From Eubacteriales bacterium (GTDB lineage: Bacteria; Bacillota; Clostridia; Peptostreptococcales; Anaerovoracaceae), in NCBI GenBank assembly GCA_028692535.1, contig JAQUXD010000006.1:1-29486 (forward strand): DNA of 29,486 nt. The letters run 5' to 3'. Position numbers and translations under genes: made by a program. Position 1 is the stretch's first letter. The number at the start of each line of letters is the position of its first letter. Below, piece by piece: positions 1-8,215 of the stretch. Under the pieces are notes generated by a model, which was not told where the DNA came from, made no database searches, and was given only the letters and a program-made list of their open reading frames with translations.

Positions 1-453
1 TCCGTGGTCTCCGTGGATTTGCTGGAAGTCGGCGGGATCAACTACATTGCCGAGATCATGAACAACATGGACCGGGGCACTGAAAAGTTTATCTTTGACG
101 AACTGGGGCGAATCGATCCCAAGCTGTCCGATGAGATCCGCAAAAGAATGTTTGTATTTGAGGATATTACTGTTTTGGATCCCACTGCCATACAGAGATT
201 CCTGCGGGATGTGGATACGAAGGACATGGCTGTCGCGCTCAAAGGTTCCAACAAGGAAGTCGCATCGATCATATTCGAGAATATGTCGCAGCGCATGAGC
301 GAAACGGTCAAGAGCGAGATCGAGTATTTGCACAATGTCCGAGTTCGGGATGTGGAAGATGCGCAACAGCGTGTTGTGGCAGTGATCCGAAGACTCGAAG
401 AAGAAGGCGAGATCGTCATTATGAAAAACGGGAAGGATGATATCATTGTCTAG
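1..453 (+). CDS. fliG: Flagellar motor switch protein FliG, C-terminal part (5' end outside window)
   Basis: The reading frame is open from base 1, so this is the last 150 codons of a gene normally about 335 codons long. FliG forms the rotor ring that touches the MotA stator and turns ion flow into torque. The MFVFEDI stretch (near codons 49-55) is the conserved linker before the C-terminal domain. The following charged region, with DVDTKDMAVALKG and then DVEDAQQ, matches the torque helix and the end of FliG_C. The frame ends with TAG at 451-453, and the next gene starts just before or at this stop. As the first gene seen of a long fli/flg run, it implies that fliE, fliF and probably flgB and flgC lie upstream. 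The family call is firm. Only the N-terminal and most of the middle domain are missing, because of the window edge. Confidence 0.95.
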   Translation, partial: SVVSVDLLEVGGINYIAEIMNNMDRGTEKFIFDELGRIDPKLSDEIRKRMFVFEDITVLDPTAIQRFLRDVDTKDMAVALKGSNKEVASIIFENMSQRMSETVKSEIEYLHNVRVRDVEDAQQRVVAVIRRLEEEGEIVIMKNGKDDIIV

Positions 454-1177
454 CATTATGAAGGGGGGATCCTTCCTGGATCCCCATAAAAAATTGGAAG
501 GCTTTGACAAAGCCGTCCTCCAAAACAGTGGCCATGATCCGTTTTTCGGTACGGATGAACTCAAGGAACGACGAGATTTCATCATTCGGCAGGCGATCAG
601 AAAAGCGCAGTATATTGAAAGCGAAGCTGCCAAGCGAAGTGATGCGCTGATCGATAACGCTTTGAAAAAATGCCAGCATATCATGAAGGAAGCTGAAGCG
701 GAAGGCTATGCGGACGGACATGCCAGCGGTCTTATCCATGGAGCGAAAGCGGCGGAGAGCGCCGCGCAATCCGGCTTGGCAGAAGTCAGGGAACTGATTG
801 AAGCCATCAAGGGAGAGCAACGGGATGCGAGAGCCAGTCAGGAAAAAGATCTGCTTGAGATTGCCTTCCAGATCGCCCGAAAAATCATGAAGCAAGAAGC
901 GCAAAGAGATGAAGATTTCATTTTGCGAATGCTGGAGGAAGTCGTTCAGGAAAATGAGGAGAGCGTAAAGATCTATTTGTCCGAGTACAACAAATCCTTG
1001 GACCTTCACATTGACCGGGCTGTCGCCGAACGGATACAGCGGCGTTTTAAAGGCGCAAAAGTGATACTGGTCCAAAGTGAAGATACCATCGTAGTGGAAA
1101 CGGCCAACGCGCTCACAGATATGAGTATACAAGTCCAGCTCGGCCAGTTGAAAGAAGCTGTTGACCATGCGGAATAG
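446..1177 (+). CDS. fliH: Flagellar assembly protein FliH (export ATPase regulator)
   Basis: FliH is the stator-like protein that binds and restrains the export ATPase FliI at the flagellar base. The protein is about 243 residues, mostly charged and helical. It carries the FliH hallmark of glycines and alanines spaced four apart (AEGYADGHASGLIHGAKAAESA region, about residues 88-109), which packs helices. The C-terminal half resembles the FliH/YscL/V-ATPase E-subunit fold. The start is uncertain. ATG 437 has its GGAAGG (431-436) directly abutting it, ATG 458 has no ribosome site, and TTG 446 lies 9 bases after GGAAGG, so I prefer TTG 446. A strong hairpin (465-485) sits just inside the gene. 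The position between fliG and fliI supports the call. Confidence 0.9.
   Translation: MSSIMKGGSFLDPHKKLEGFDKAVLQNSGHDPFFGTDELKERRDFIIRQAIRKAQYIESEAAKRSDALIDNALKKCQHIMKEAEAEGYADGHASGLIHGAKAAESAAQSGLAEVRELIEAIKGEQRDARASQEKDLLEIAFQIARKIMKQEAQRDEDFILRMLEEVVQENEESVKIYLSEYNKSLDLHIDRAVAERIQRRFKGAKVILVQSEDTIVVETANALTDMSIQVQLGQLKEAVDHAE
465..485 (+). other. 8-bp GC-rich hairpin at the 5' end of fliH
   Basis: GGGGATCC (465-472) is followed by a 5-base loop and then its perfect complement GGATCCCC (478-485). No T run follows, so it does not look like a terminator. It lies within the first 14 codons of fliH, just after the fliG stop codon, where it could slow ribosome loading or shield the message. Any function is inferred. 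Confidence 0.5.
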
Positions 1178-1194
1178 CACAAGGAGCACCTTGA

Positions 1195-2499
1195 ATGGAA
1201 TCGGCTAAATACAGAAAAGTGATCAACGAAGCAAAATCTTACCGGTGTTTCGGGAAAATCGATAAAGTGATCGGCATGATGATCGAGTCCACCGGGCCCG
1301 AATGCAAGATCGGCGATCTGTGCAAGATCTATATCGGAAAGCAGAAGAAATTCATCAGCGCGGAAGTCGTTGGTTTTCGCCGAAGCAAAGTACTGTTGAT
1401 GCCCTTTGAGGAATCGGAAGGCATCAGTGCCGGGGATTTGGTGGAAACCACCGGAGCCTCCCTTACTGTCGGAGTATCCGAAGCACTGGTCGGCAGAGTG
1501 ATCAATGCCATCGGACAACCTCTGGATGGAAAAGGGCCCATCGAAAATTGCACACAATGGGAAGTGAGAAGTCTCGCATCCAATCCGTTGTCAAGACCCA
1601 GGATCCAGGAAGTGCTGAAGTTCGGAATCAAAGCGATCGACGGACTTCTGACCATTGGCAAGGGACAGCGTATGGGAATTTTTTCCGGAAGCGGCGTCGG
1701 TAAGAGCACGCTGATGGGAATGATTGCGAGAAATATCAAAGCGGATATCAATGTCATCGCGCTGGTGGGAGAAAGAGGCCGGGAGGTTCGTGAATTTCTG
1801 GAAAGAGATTTGGGGGAAGAAGGGCTGGCAAGATCTGTTCTGATCGTTTCCACTTCGGATCAGCCTTCCATGCAGAGGATGAAATGTGCGATGGTCGCAA
1901 CGACCATTGCGGAGTATTTCAAAGATCAGGGGAAAGATGTGCTGCTGATGATGGATTCTCTGACGAGATTCGCCATGGCGCAAAGAGAGATCGGCCTGGC
2001 GACGGGAGAACCGCCGGTTGCCAGGGGGTATACTCCTTCCATATATTCGATGCTTCCCAAGCTGTTGGAAAGAACGGGCAATTTTGAACGGGGCTCCATC
2101 ACGGGTATCTATACCGTCTTAGTGGAAGGTGATGATGTGAACGAACCCATTTCCGATACAGTAAGAGGAATCATTGACGGCCACATCGTACTGTCCAGGA
2201 AGATCGCCATGAGGAATCACTATCCGGCCATCGATGTGTTGGGGAGCGTCAGCCGATTGATGAACGACATTGTCGACAAGGAACAATTGGAAGCTGCCGG
2301 ACAAATCCGGAATCTGATGTCGGTCTATGATGCCAATTACGATCTTGTGAATATCGGAGCCTACAAGAGCGGAACCAATCCGGCTTTGGACCGGGCAATC
2401 GATAAAATAGACGGCATTCACCGTTTCCTACAACAGGAAGTGGATGAAAAAGTAGAGTTTCAACAGTGCGTAGATCAGATGAAAGGGGTCGTATCATGA
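1195..2499 (+). CDS. fliI: Flagellum-specific ATPase FliI
   Basis: FliI is the cytoplasmic ATPase that delivers and unfolds substrates for the flagellar type III export gate. It is related to the F1-ATPase beta subunit. At 434 residues it has the normal length. The Walker A loop GSGVGKST lies near residues 165-172 and the Walker B strand VLLMMDS near 248-254, followed by the family signature around PPVARGYTPSIYSMLPKLLERTG. The start ATG 1195 follows AAGGAG (1181-1186) by 8 bases. The last four bases ATGA are shared with the start of fliJ, which suggests translational coupling. FliH before and FliJ after complete the soluble export ATPase complex. Confidence 0.98.
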   Translation: MESAKYRKVINEAKSYRCFGKIDKVIGMMIESTGPECKIGDLCKIYIGKQKKFISAEVVGFRRSKVLLMPFEESEGISAGDLVETTGASLTVGVSEALVGRVINAIGQPLDGKGPIENCTQWEVRSLASNPLSRPRIQEVLKFGIKAIDGLLTIGKGQRMGIFSGSGVGKSTLMGMIARNIKADINVIALVGERGREVREFLERDLGEEGLARSVLIVSTSDQPSMQRMKCAMVATTIAEYFKDQGKDVLLMMDSLTRFAMAQREIGLATGEPPVARGYTPSIYSMLPKLLERTGNFERGSITGIYTVLVEGDDVNEPISDTVRGIIDGHIVLSRKIAMRNHYPAIDVLGSVSRLMNDIVDKEQLEAAGQIRNLMSVYDANYDLVNIGAYKSGTNPALDRAIDKIDGIHRFLQQEVDEKVEFQQCVDQMKGVVS

Positions 2500-2945
2500 G
2501 AGATTTTGAATTTCATTTAGAAAAAATACTTGCATACAAAGACCAGAATCTTGACAGTGAGCTCATGAATCTCGGCGCGCTCTATAATTCCCTGCGCCAG
2601 GCAGAGGAAAAACTCAGCGATCTGCACGCAGAACAAGATGCATGCAGAACCAGATATGATGCAGCTATTCAGGAAAATGCGACGGTTGCCGCATGTACTG
2701 TCTGTTTGAACTATACGGACTATCTGACACTGCAAATCAAGGAGTGCAGAAAGGAGGTGAATCAGATTCGGGATCGGGTAAGCGAGCAGATCGACCTTGT
2801 GAAATCCTTAAAGGTCGAGACAAAATCCTTGGAAACCATCAAAGAATCCAGATATGAGGCGTACAAACACGAAACCTCTAAAAGAGAAGAACGGCAAATA
2901 GAAGAATATGTCGTTTCCGCCGCGGCGATCGCCAAAGGTTTCTGA
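2496..2945 (+). CDS. fliJ: Flagellar export protein FliJ
   Basis: FliJ is the small coiled-coil stalk of the FliI hexamer. It links the ATPase to FlhA and helps escort export chaperones. The protein is 149 residues, nearly all helical and rich in Glu, Lys and Gln. It begins with the typical FxFxLEKIL-like pattern (MRDFEFHLEKILAYK) and ends in a basic and acidic helix. Start ATG 2496 overlaps the fliI stop as ATGA and has AAAGGGG about 9 bases upstream. A longer frame from 2466 would extend into fliI and has no ribosome site. Sequence similarity among FliJ proteins is low, so much of the confidence comes from the order fliI-fliJ-fliK plus the coiled-coil pattern. Confidence 0.9.
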   Translation: MRDFEFHLEKILAYKDQNLDSELMNLGALYNSLRQAEEKLSDLHAEQDACRTRYDAAIQENATVAACTVCLNYTDYLTLQIKECRKEVNQIRDRVSEQIDLVKSLKVETKSLETIKESRYEAYKHETSKREERQIEEYVVSAAAIAKGF

Positions 2946-2980
2946 GGATTCGACAAATGATTATGAAAGGAGGTGAAAAA

Positions 2981-4453
2981 ATGATAACAGAGAACAATTT
3001 AACCCTATTATCGCCTTGCGGGCGGATCGGCAGTTCTGCAGACACATTGTGCGCGACGTCCGGTCTTGCGTTTCCCACAGACGGGCAAGGGTCTGTGTTT
3101 CAGCAGCTGATGGCGCTCATGGCCGGTTCCGGCCAGGAACAGACTTCGGTTTCGGAGCATGAAGTGTTTGAAACAAAAGGCGAAGACGCAGAAGTACTTT
3201 CGGAATTCACCGATGAATCGGCGTTCCGCTCCCTTTCCGGCCTTGGGATCTTTGGACCAAATCTATCCATGAATCCGGTTGTAAAGTCTCGGGAAAGCAG
3301 TTCGCAAAGCTGTGGCGGGACTTCGTTGCAGGTCGAAGGGGTATTGGTTGAGACTCCGAAGCCAAAAGGAGAACAAGTCACTGTGAACGTAGAAGGAATG
3401 CACGAGTCGATAGCTTTTCCCGTTACACTTCAGGAGCCTGTAGACGGACGGATCCCAATCTCAAAGACTTTCGGAAATGAAAATGATACGGAAGTTAAAT
3501 CCGCTGTCACTGCAGGAGCTTCGGAAGAAAGTACGGCTAAGGTGTCTGAAATCCAACCGGATGTCGGCAAGGCCGTCCCGGTAAACAAAATTTCTGCGAA
3601 GGAAACCCCGCTGCAAAGCGAACCTTGGGATCCTGAGGCCAGACCGGACAGAAGCCGGGGAAACACAATCGAACGTACAGTCTTCGTTATGGAGGATTCC
3701 GGGGAAAGCCGTCCGGTTCCCGAGGAGGATTTCAGGGAACGCAGCCAGGTCATCCCGAACAGCACCCGAGAGAGTCGTCCGGTCATGGAGGAAATCATTG
3801 GGAAGATCAATCCGATTGGCGCGGCGCATTCAAGCGAAGGCCATTCAAGGGCTTCGGAAATTTCCGAAGAAGCCGGGACAGAGAAGACAGAAGAATGGAC
3901 TGGGGAAGCGGTTTTCAGCCAGGAGGCAAAGGGAACCGGGCCGGCAAACACAATCGATAAGCCGGAGCTGTGCACTCAGATCAAAGAAGAGATCCTGGAT
4001 AAGCTGGAACAGAAAGGCCCTTCGGAATTCAAACTCCGGCTGGAGCCCGAAGAACTGGGCGAGATCGACATCAAGCTGAAGTTCAGCAACGGAAAGCTCA
4101 TCATCCACATTGCCTCGGCCAACCCGAAAACCCAGACTTTGCTGGCCGGGCAGGTAGACAAGCTGCTTCTGAATATGGGGTTGCCCAATGCGCAGGTTGA
4201 AATCCTGCAGGGTGCCTTCCAGAGCAACACGCAGGGGCAGGATGCAGCAAACACTCAAAATCCGGCCTATTCAGCCCATGCCGGCATGGACTTTTCCCAA
4301 AGACAGCAAAGAGATCCTTTGCACAGGCCATGGCAGAACCATCCCAGTCGCACCGGTACCGGAAACGCATTGAGACAGGAATCCGCGTTGGCGGTCAACG
4401 GCTTTCTCCCGGGGCAGCCCAAAATTTCAAACAGAATGGACTATACCATTTAG
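2981..4453 (+). CDS. fliK: Flagellar hook-length control protein FliK
   Basis: FliK is the exported ruler that measures the hook and then makes FlhB switch from hook to filament export. The 490-residue protein has a long, poorly conserved, disordered N-terminal part rich in Ser, Glu and Pro. A compact C-terminal Flg_hook domain follows at roughly residues 340-420, with the pattern LRLEPEELGEIDIKL, then NGKLIIHI, then LLLNMGLPNAQVEIL. The start is ATG 2981 because AAAGGAGGTG (2966-2975) sits just before it. Earlier in-frame ATGs at 2957 and 2963 lack this. The tail after the domain is Gln- and Asn-rich. FlgD and FlgE follow, as expected for hook genes, and the partner FlhB is encoded at 13732. 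Confidence 0.95.
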   Translation: MITENNLTLLSPCGRIGSSADTLCATSGLAFPTDGQGSVFQQLMALMAGSGQEQTSVSEHEVFETKGEDAEVLSEFTDESAFRSLSGLGIFGPNLSMNPVVKSRESSSQSCGGTSLQVEGVLVETPKPKGEQVTVNVEGMHESIAFPVTLQEPVDGRIPISKTFGNENDTEVKSAVTAGASEESTAKVSEIQPDVGKAVPVNKISAKETPLQSEPWDPEARPDRSRGNTIERTVFVMEDSGESRPVPEEDFRERSQVIPNSTRESRPVMEEIIGKINPIGAAHSSEGHSRASEISEEAGTEKTEEWTGEAVFSQEAKGTGPANTIDKPELCTQIKEEILDKLEQKGPSEFKLRLEPEELGEIDIKLKFSNGKLIIHIASANPKTQTLLAGQVDKLLLNMGLPNAQVEILQGAFQSNTQGQDAANTQNPAYSAHAGMDFSQRQQRDPLHRPWQNHPSRTGTGNALRQESALAVNGFLPGQPKISNRMDYTI

Positions 4454-4471
4454 AAGAGAAAGGAGGAAAAA

Positions 4472-5014
4472 ATGATAGATGGAATACAAGCTTATGGAAT
4501 AACGACTCCTTCAGGGAGTGCGACCAGTGGAAGCAATCAGCTGTCCATGAACGATTTTCTATCGCTTATGGTGGCTCAGCTTTCCAATCAGGACATGTAC
4601 AATACCGTCGACGATGCACAATTCATGACACAGATGGCGCAATTTTCGATGACGCAGGCGATGACGGATCTCAGCAAAATCACAACGGCGGCTTACCAGA
4701 TTTCGACTGCTGCCTACAGTGTCAACCTGATCGGCAAGGAAGCTACGATCATCGAGACAAACAGTGAGGGCGCCACACTCTTCCAAAAGGGTACTATTGA
4801 AGGTGTCAATCTGTTGCGCGACAGTGCGGAAGTGATTATGAACGGCAGAACGTATCCGATCACCAGTGTCGTATCCGTTCGTGATCCTAAGATCCAAACA
4901 CCCGAAGTGCCCGAAGTGACAGAGGCTGCAGTCGAGGAGATCGCAGAGGTGGAGGAAATCACGGAGCCGGAAGCAATCACGGAAGCTGAGGAAGGAGAGG
5001 ATACCGGTGTCTGA
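4472..5014 (+). CDS. flgD: Flagellar hook assembly (hook cap) protein FlgD
   Basis: FlgD forms the temporary cap under which hook subunits polymerise. The 180-residue protein has the FlgD N-terminal domain: MNDFLSLMVAQLSNQD at about residues 27-42 and then AQFMTQMAQFSMTQAM. A short beta-rich part follows (about 90-135). It does not contain the full C-terminal tudor and Ig-like domains of enterobacterial FlgD, and it ends in a strongly acidic tail with repeated EVxE-like units (about 140-180). Start ATG 4472 follows AAAGGAGG by 7 bases. The gene overlaps the next one by 8 bases. Shortened FlgD proteins are common in Firmicutes, but the acidic tail is unusual. Confidence 0.93.
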   Translation: MIDGIQAYGITTPSGSATSGSNQLSMNDFLSLMVAQLSNQDMYNTVDDAQFMTQMAQFSMTQAMTDLSKITTAAYQISTAAYSVNLIGKEATIIETNSEGATLFQKGTIEGVNLLRDSAEVIMNGRTYPITSVVSVRDPKIQTPEVPEVTEAAVEEIAEVEEITEPEAITEAEEGEDTGV

Positions 5015-5411
5015 TCTCATCATCAACAATCGTTACCAGACAATAGACGCTGTTGTCAGGCAGACAGAAAAAGTGATATCCGGTCAGAAGACCGATCAGG
5101 CAAAGCGCAGCGACGCCGGCGGATTATCTTTCCGCGAAGCGTTGGACCGTCAGCTGAACGCAATATCCTTTTCCAAGCACGCGAACCATCGGGCGGCGGA
5201 AAGGAATATCCAAGTGACGGACGCAGATCTTTCCAGATTGGGAAACGCCTGTGAACAGGCGCGCGAAAAGGGCGTCAAGGATGCGCTGATCATGATGAAT
5301 GATTCGGCCTTTATCGTAAACGCTCCCAACCGGATCGTCGTCACAGTTATCGACAAAAATGAAATGCAAAGCAACGTTATTACCAATATTGATGGTGCCG
5401 TATTTTTATAG
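5007..5411 (+). CDS. TIGR02530-type flagellar operon protein
   Basis: This small protein (134 residues) belongs to the family found between flgD and flgE in Firmicutes flagellar operons. Its exact function is not established. The conserved core is visible in the C-terminal two thirds: FSKHANHRAAERNI (about residues 52-65), then ARxKGVKDALIMMND-like and NRIVVTVIDKNEM, ending in NVITNIDGAVFL. The start is GTG 5007, inside the end of flgD, with GGAGAGG (4994-5000) 6 bases upstream. The overlap suggests coupled translation with flgD. It probably helps assemble or check the hook. That is inferred from position only. Confidence 0.88.
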   Translation: MSDLIINNRYQTIDAVVRQTEKVISGQKTDQAKRSDAGGLSFREALDRQLNAISFSKHANHRAAERNIQVTDADLSRLGNACEQAREKGVKDALIMMNDSAFIVNAPNRIVVTVIDKNEMQSNVITNIDGAVFL

Positions 5412-5487
5412 CCGGACCTTTTAAGGGGGCTGTAGTGAGCTTTGACTGACAGATAAGCTTGCACAAGGCACAGAGAGGAATTCAAAA

Positions 5488-6969
5488 ATGTTAGGATCCA
5501 TGTATTCGGCGGTATCGGGATTGTCCGCCCACCAGACAAAAATGAACGTAATCGGCAACAACATCGCAAACGTGAACACCTATGGCTTCAAGTCCAGCAG
5601 AGTCACTTTTTCGGATGTGTTTTACCAGACGCTGCGCGTCACTTCGGCGCCCACAGCCAACAGCGGCGGGATCAATCCCAATCAGCTTGGATATGGCGTA
5701 AGAGTCAGTTCCATCGATGTGATCAACACAAGGGCGGGAAGCGCCACCACGGACCGTGCTTTGGACGTTTATATCAATGGAGACGGTTACCTTCCGGTCA
5801 AGAACAGCGACGGTGTGGTTAAGTTTACCAGAGTAGGCGTTTTAGGCTTCGACGAATCGGGGAACATGGTCGACTCCAACGGGAATATGGTGTTGGGGAT
5901 TCCCCTGGACAGCACCACGAAGGTATGTCAGCTTGATTCAGACGGTAAAACCAGCGCGCAAAAGTTGGTTCCCATCAAAATTTCCCAGGAAGATCTGGAT
6001 AAATATACCGGTATTTCCATCGGCGAGACCGGAGAGATCACAGGAATCAAAGAAGGCGATCCCGCGCTTACCAAAGGTGTCGGCACCGGTTGGCTCACGG
6101 ATGTTTCCGTTCTGCCCACTTCACTTTACAACGGCACCGTCAAGATGACCACCGTAAGAAGCCCGGAGGTCAACCTCCTGCCCGGAACCTATGTGGATGG
6201 TACCGATATCACCGGAGTTACTGTGCCGGAGGATGCAGATATCAACGGAGACCTGAAGCTTCTCTATAACAGCGCAACGAGCGAATATTCCTTGAGCTAC
6301 AGGAAGTTCGGCGAATCCACCGACACTGTTGTTCTGGGAACGGTTGCTGCAGATACGGCCACTTTTACTGTGGATGCCACAGGCGGCGGAACGACGAATA
6401 TCACGCTGCCGGTCGGCGGGGCCGATCCGGTTGTCGTGCCTTCCACCGGCACCCTGACTTTGGGTACAGTGACAGCGAAGACGATCGATATCAGCCTCAG
6501 TACGTATGATAAATCCGGGGCCGAAGTGATGCTTCAGCTCGACGACTGGCCCACTGCTTCGGTATCCAATTCATTTTCCATGGGCGACTTCACCTTTACC
6601 GTGAATGCCGGGGAACTTGGCTCCGCAACGAATATGACCGACGCGGAAATCGGCCGGGTGGGTCCGGGGGCCGGCATGACGGAGAAAATAGCCAATCTTG
6701 CAGCGGTTAAGTTTACAAATCCGGATGCGCTTTCTCAGAGCGGTGAAGGATATTTCACGGAAACCACGAACTCCGGCAGCGCAGAAGCAACCATCCCGGG
6801 AAGCCTTGGAACAGGATCCTTCCGGGCGGGTTCCCTGGAAATGTCAAATGTGGACCTTTCGAAGGAGTTCACCGAAATGATCATTGCACAAAGAGGTTTT
6901 CAGGCCAATACCAGAATGATCACCGTATCGGATGAAATGCTCTCGGAACTTGTCAACATGAAGAGATAG
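5488..6969 (+). CDS. flgE: Flagellar hook protein FlgE
   Basis: FlgE builds the flexible hook outside the cell. The 493-residue protein begins with the rod/hook/HAP signature MNVIGNNIANVNTYGFK (about residues 19-35). It ends with the matching helix EFTEMIIAQRGFQANTRMITVSDEML, preceded by GYFTETTNSG. Both ends form the coiled core of the tube. The middle part (about 180-370) is Thr-, Gly- and Val-rich and beta-like, forming surface domains that vary between species. Start ATG 5488 has AGAGAGGA about 9 bases upstream. The gene follows a 76-base gap in which I see no convincing promoter, so it is likely read through from flgD. A strong inverted repeat follows the stop (7004-7053). Confidence 0.97.
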   Translation: MLGSMYSAVSGLSAHQTKMNVIGNNIANVNTYGFKSSRVTFSDVFYQTLRVTSAPTANSGGINPNQLGYGVRVSSIDVINTRAGSATTDRALDVYINGDGYLPVKNSDGVVKFTRVGVLGFDESGNMVDSNGNMVLGIPLDSTTKVCQLDSDGKTSAQKLVPIKISQEDLDKYTGISIGETGEITGIKEGDPALTKGVGTGWLTDVSVLPTSLYNGTVKMTTVRSPEVNLLPGTYVDGTDITGVTVPEDADINGDLKLLYNSATSEYSLSYRKFGESTDTVVLGTVAADTATFTVDATGGGTTNITLPVGGADPVVVPSTGTLTLGTVTAKTIDISLSTYDKSGAEVMLQLDDWPTASVSNSFSMGDFTFTVNAGELGSATNMTDAEIGRVGPGAGMTEKIANLAAVKFTNPDALSQSGEGYFTETTNSGSAEATIPGSLGTGSFRAGSLEMSNVDLSKEFTEMIIAQRGFQANTRMITVSDEMLSELVNMKR

Positions 6970-7003
6970 TGATTTAGAAACGATTTAGTATCAATTCAGG
7001 GAC

Positions 7004-7053
7004 GCACTTTTTTCCGGGGAACCTGGGCTCCGGGCAGAACCGGAAAAAAGTGC
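7004..7053 (+). repeat. Perfect 14-bp inverted repeat between flgE and flbD
   Basis: GCACTTTTTTCCGG (7004-7017) and its exact reverse complement CCGGAAAAAAGTGC (7040-7053) are separated by a 22-base GC-rich loop. No T run follows on either strand, so it is not a standard terminator. It sits 34 bases after the flgE stop and ends just before the ribosome site of flbD. In RNA it would be a very stable stem able to protect the 3' end of the flgE message, act as a processing site, or lower expression of flbD and the stator genes relative to the abundant hook protein. Confidence 0.8.
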
Positions 7054-7072
7054 AGAGAAGGGAGAACGAAAA

Positions 7073-7303
7073 GTGATCACCTTGACAAAACTGGACAGAT
7101 CAAATATCGAAACTTTTGTTTTGAATTGTGATCTGATCGAAATTATCGAAGAAAGACCCGACACCACCATCAGACTGTTCAACGGGAAGCACTTTGTCGT
7201 TGCGGAAAGTTCTTCGGAGGTCGTCGAGAAGATCGTAGCGTTCAAAAGGAGTATCAATACGAATACAGTTATTTCAAACAACAATTGTTCCGGGGAAGTA
7301 TAG
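7073..7303 (+). CDS. flbD: FlbD/SwrD family flagellar protein
   Basis: This 76-residue protein belongs to the FlbD family (called SwrD in Bacillus subtilis, where it raises motor torque and swarming). It is not the Caulobacter response regulator that shares the name FlbD. Family features are the N-terminal MITLTKLD, the core FVLNCDLIEIIEERPDTTI, then FNGKHFVVAES and a helix ending in VAFKRSI. The start is GTG 7073 with GAAGGGAG about 9 bases upstream. It lies between flgE and motA, which is its normal place. A role next to the stator genes fits a function in stator activity. Confidence 0.93.
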   Translation: MITLTKLDRSNIETFVLNCDLIEIIEERPDTTIRLFNGKHFVVAESSSEVVEKIVAFKRSINTNTVISNNNCSGEV

Positions 7304-7307
7304 GGCT

Positions 7308-8168
7308 ATGGATCTTACAGCACTGGTAGGTTTGATAGCGCTGGCAGCTGCACTGGTCTTTGGGATCGTTTTCGGGGATGATGGCATCAATATGGCCATG
7401 CTCATGAACTTTTTCAATGGACCGAGCCTTTTTATCGTGATCGGAGGCACTTTCTTTGCGCTGCTCGTAGCATTCCCTTTAAAGTATTTTAAACTTTTTC
7501 CAAAGCATATGAAAATGATACTGAGCAAGGAGAAAAAAGATCCCTTTGCTTATGTGGAAACCATAACCGAGCTTTCCAGGGAAGCGAGAAAAAAAGGGTT
7601 GCTGGCTTTGGAAGATATGGCCATGGCCTTTGATGACGAATTTCTGAAAGAAAGCGTACTGCTGATCGTAGATGCCATCGAGCCTGATAAACTGAAAAAT
7701 TGGTTCAATCAGAAGCTGGAATACATGGCAAAGCGAGATGAAGAAGAGCGAAAAATATACCTTCAGGGAGCTGCATTGGCACCGGCCTTCGGAATGATCG
7801 GCACCTTGATCGGTCTGGTGAATATGCTCAAGTCCATGAATCTGGACGAAGGTCCGGGAACGCTCGGGGCAGATATGTCCGTGGCACTGATCACCACCTT
7901 CTATGGCTCCGTTCTGGCCAACGGCTTGTTTGTGCCCTTGGCAAACAAACTGGAAATTGTCCAGGAAAAAGAGATGCTGCTGAAAGAAATGATCATTGAA
8001 GGTGTCATTTCCATCAAAGAAGGCGAAAATCCGAAGTTTATTCAGGAAAAACTCCTGAATTTCCTAGACCAAAAAAATCTCAATGGCAAAAGCAAAGGAT
8101 CTGACAGCGACACCGGGGAAGAACCCGCAAAGAAGCCAGGCAAAAGGCTGGGCAGGAAGAGCGCATAA
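7308..8168 (+). CDS. motA: Flagellar motor stator protein MotA
   Basis: MotA surrounds the MotB dimer in the inner membrane and pushes on FliG. The 286-residue protein has four membrane segments (about residues 5-22, 35-54, 150-170 and 180-203). A large cytoplasmic loop carries SREARKKGLLALED (about 87-100), which contains the Arg and Glu positions that contact the FliG torque helix. The prolines expected at the channel are present in APAFGMIGTLIGL and in the PLANKL stretch after segment four. The C-terminal tail is basic. It starts 4 bases after flbD. Whether the motor uses protons or sodium cannot be decided from this sequence alone. Confidence 0.97.
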   Translation: MDLTALVGLIALAAALVFGIVFGDDGINMAMLMNFFNGPSLFIVIGGTFFALLVAFPLKYFKLFPKHMKMILSKEKKDPFAYVETITELSREARKKGLLALEDMAMAFDDEFLKESVLLIVDAIEPDKLKNWFNQKLEYMAKRDEEERKIYLQGAALAPAFGMIGTLIGLVNMLKSMNLDEGPGTLGADMSVALITTFYGSVLANGLFVPLANKLEIVQEKEMLLKEMIIEGVISIKEGENPKFIQEKLLNFLDQKNLNGKSKGSDSDTGEEPAKKPGKRLGRKSA

Positions 8169-8189
8169 AGGGTTTGGATCGATCGGTAT

Positions 8190-8202
8190 TTCCGTAGCGG
8201 AA
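8190..8202 (+). other. Small hairpin covering the motB ribosome site
   Basis: TTCCG (8190-8194), a 3-base loop and CGGAA (8198-8202) can pair. The 3' arm is part of GGAAGAAG (8199-8206), the likely motB ribosome binding site. Pairing would partly hide it and could hold MotB synthesis below that of MotA, which matches the higher MotA share in the stator. The stem is only 5 bp, so this is tentative. Confidence 0.3.
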
Positions 8203-8215
8203 GAAGCGTAATGTT

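Noticed and set aside
500..514. GGCTTT-GAC-AAAGCC palindrome in fliH
   Set aside because: It is a short 6-bp stem fully inside coding sequence, of the kind expected by chance, and lacks context for a function.
4330..4767. 145-codon + strand frame across the end of fliK and start of flgD
   Set aside because: It overlaps two well-supported genes in another frame, and its Gln-, Arg- and His-rich sequence resembles no family I know.
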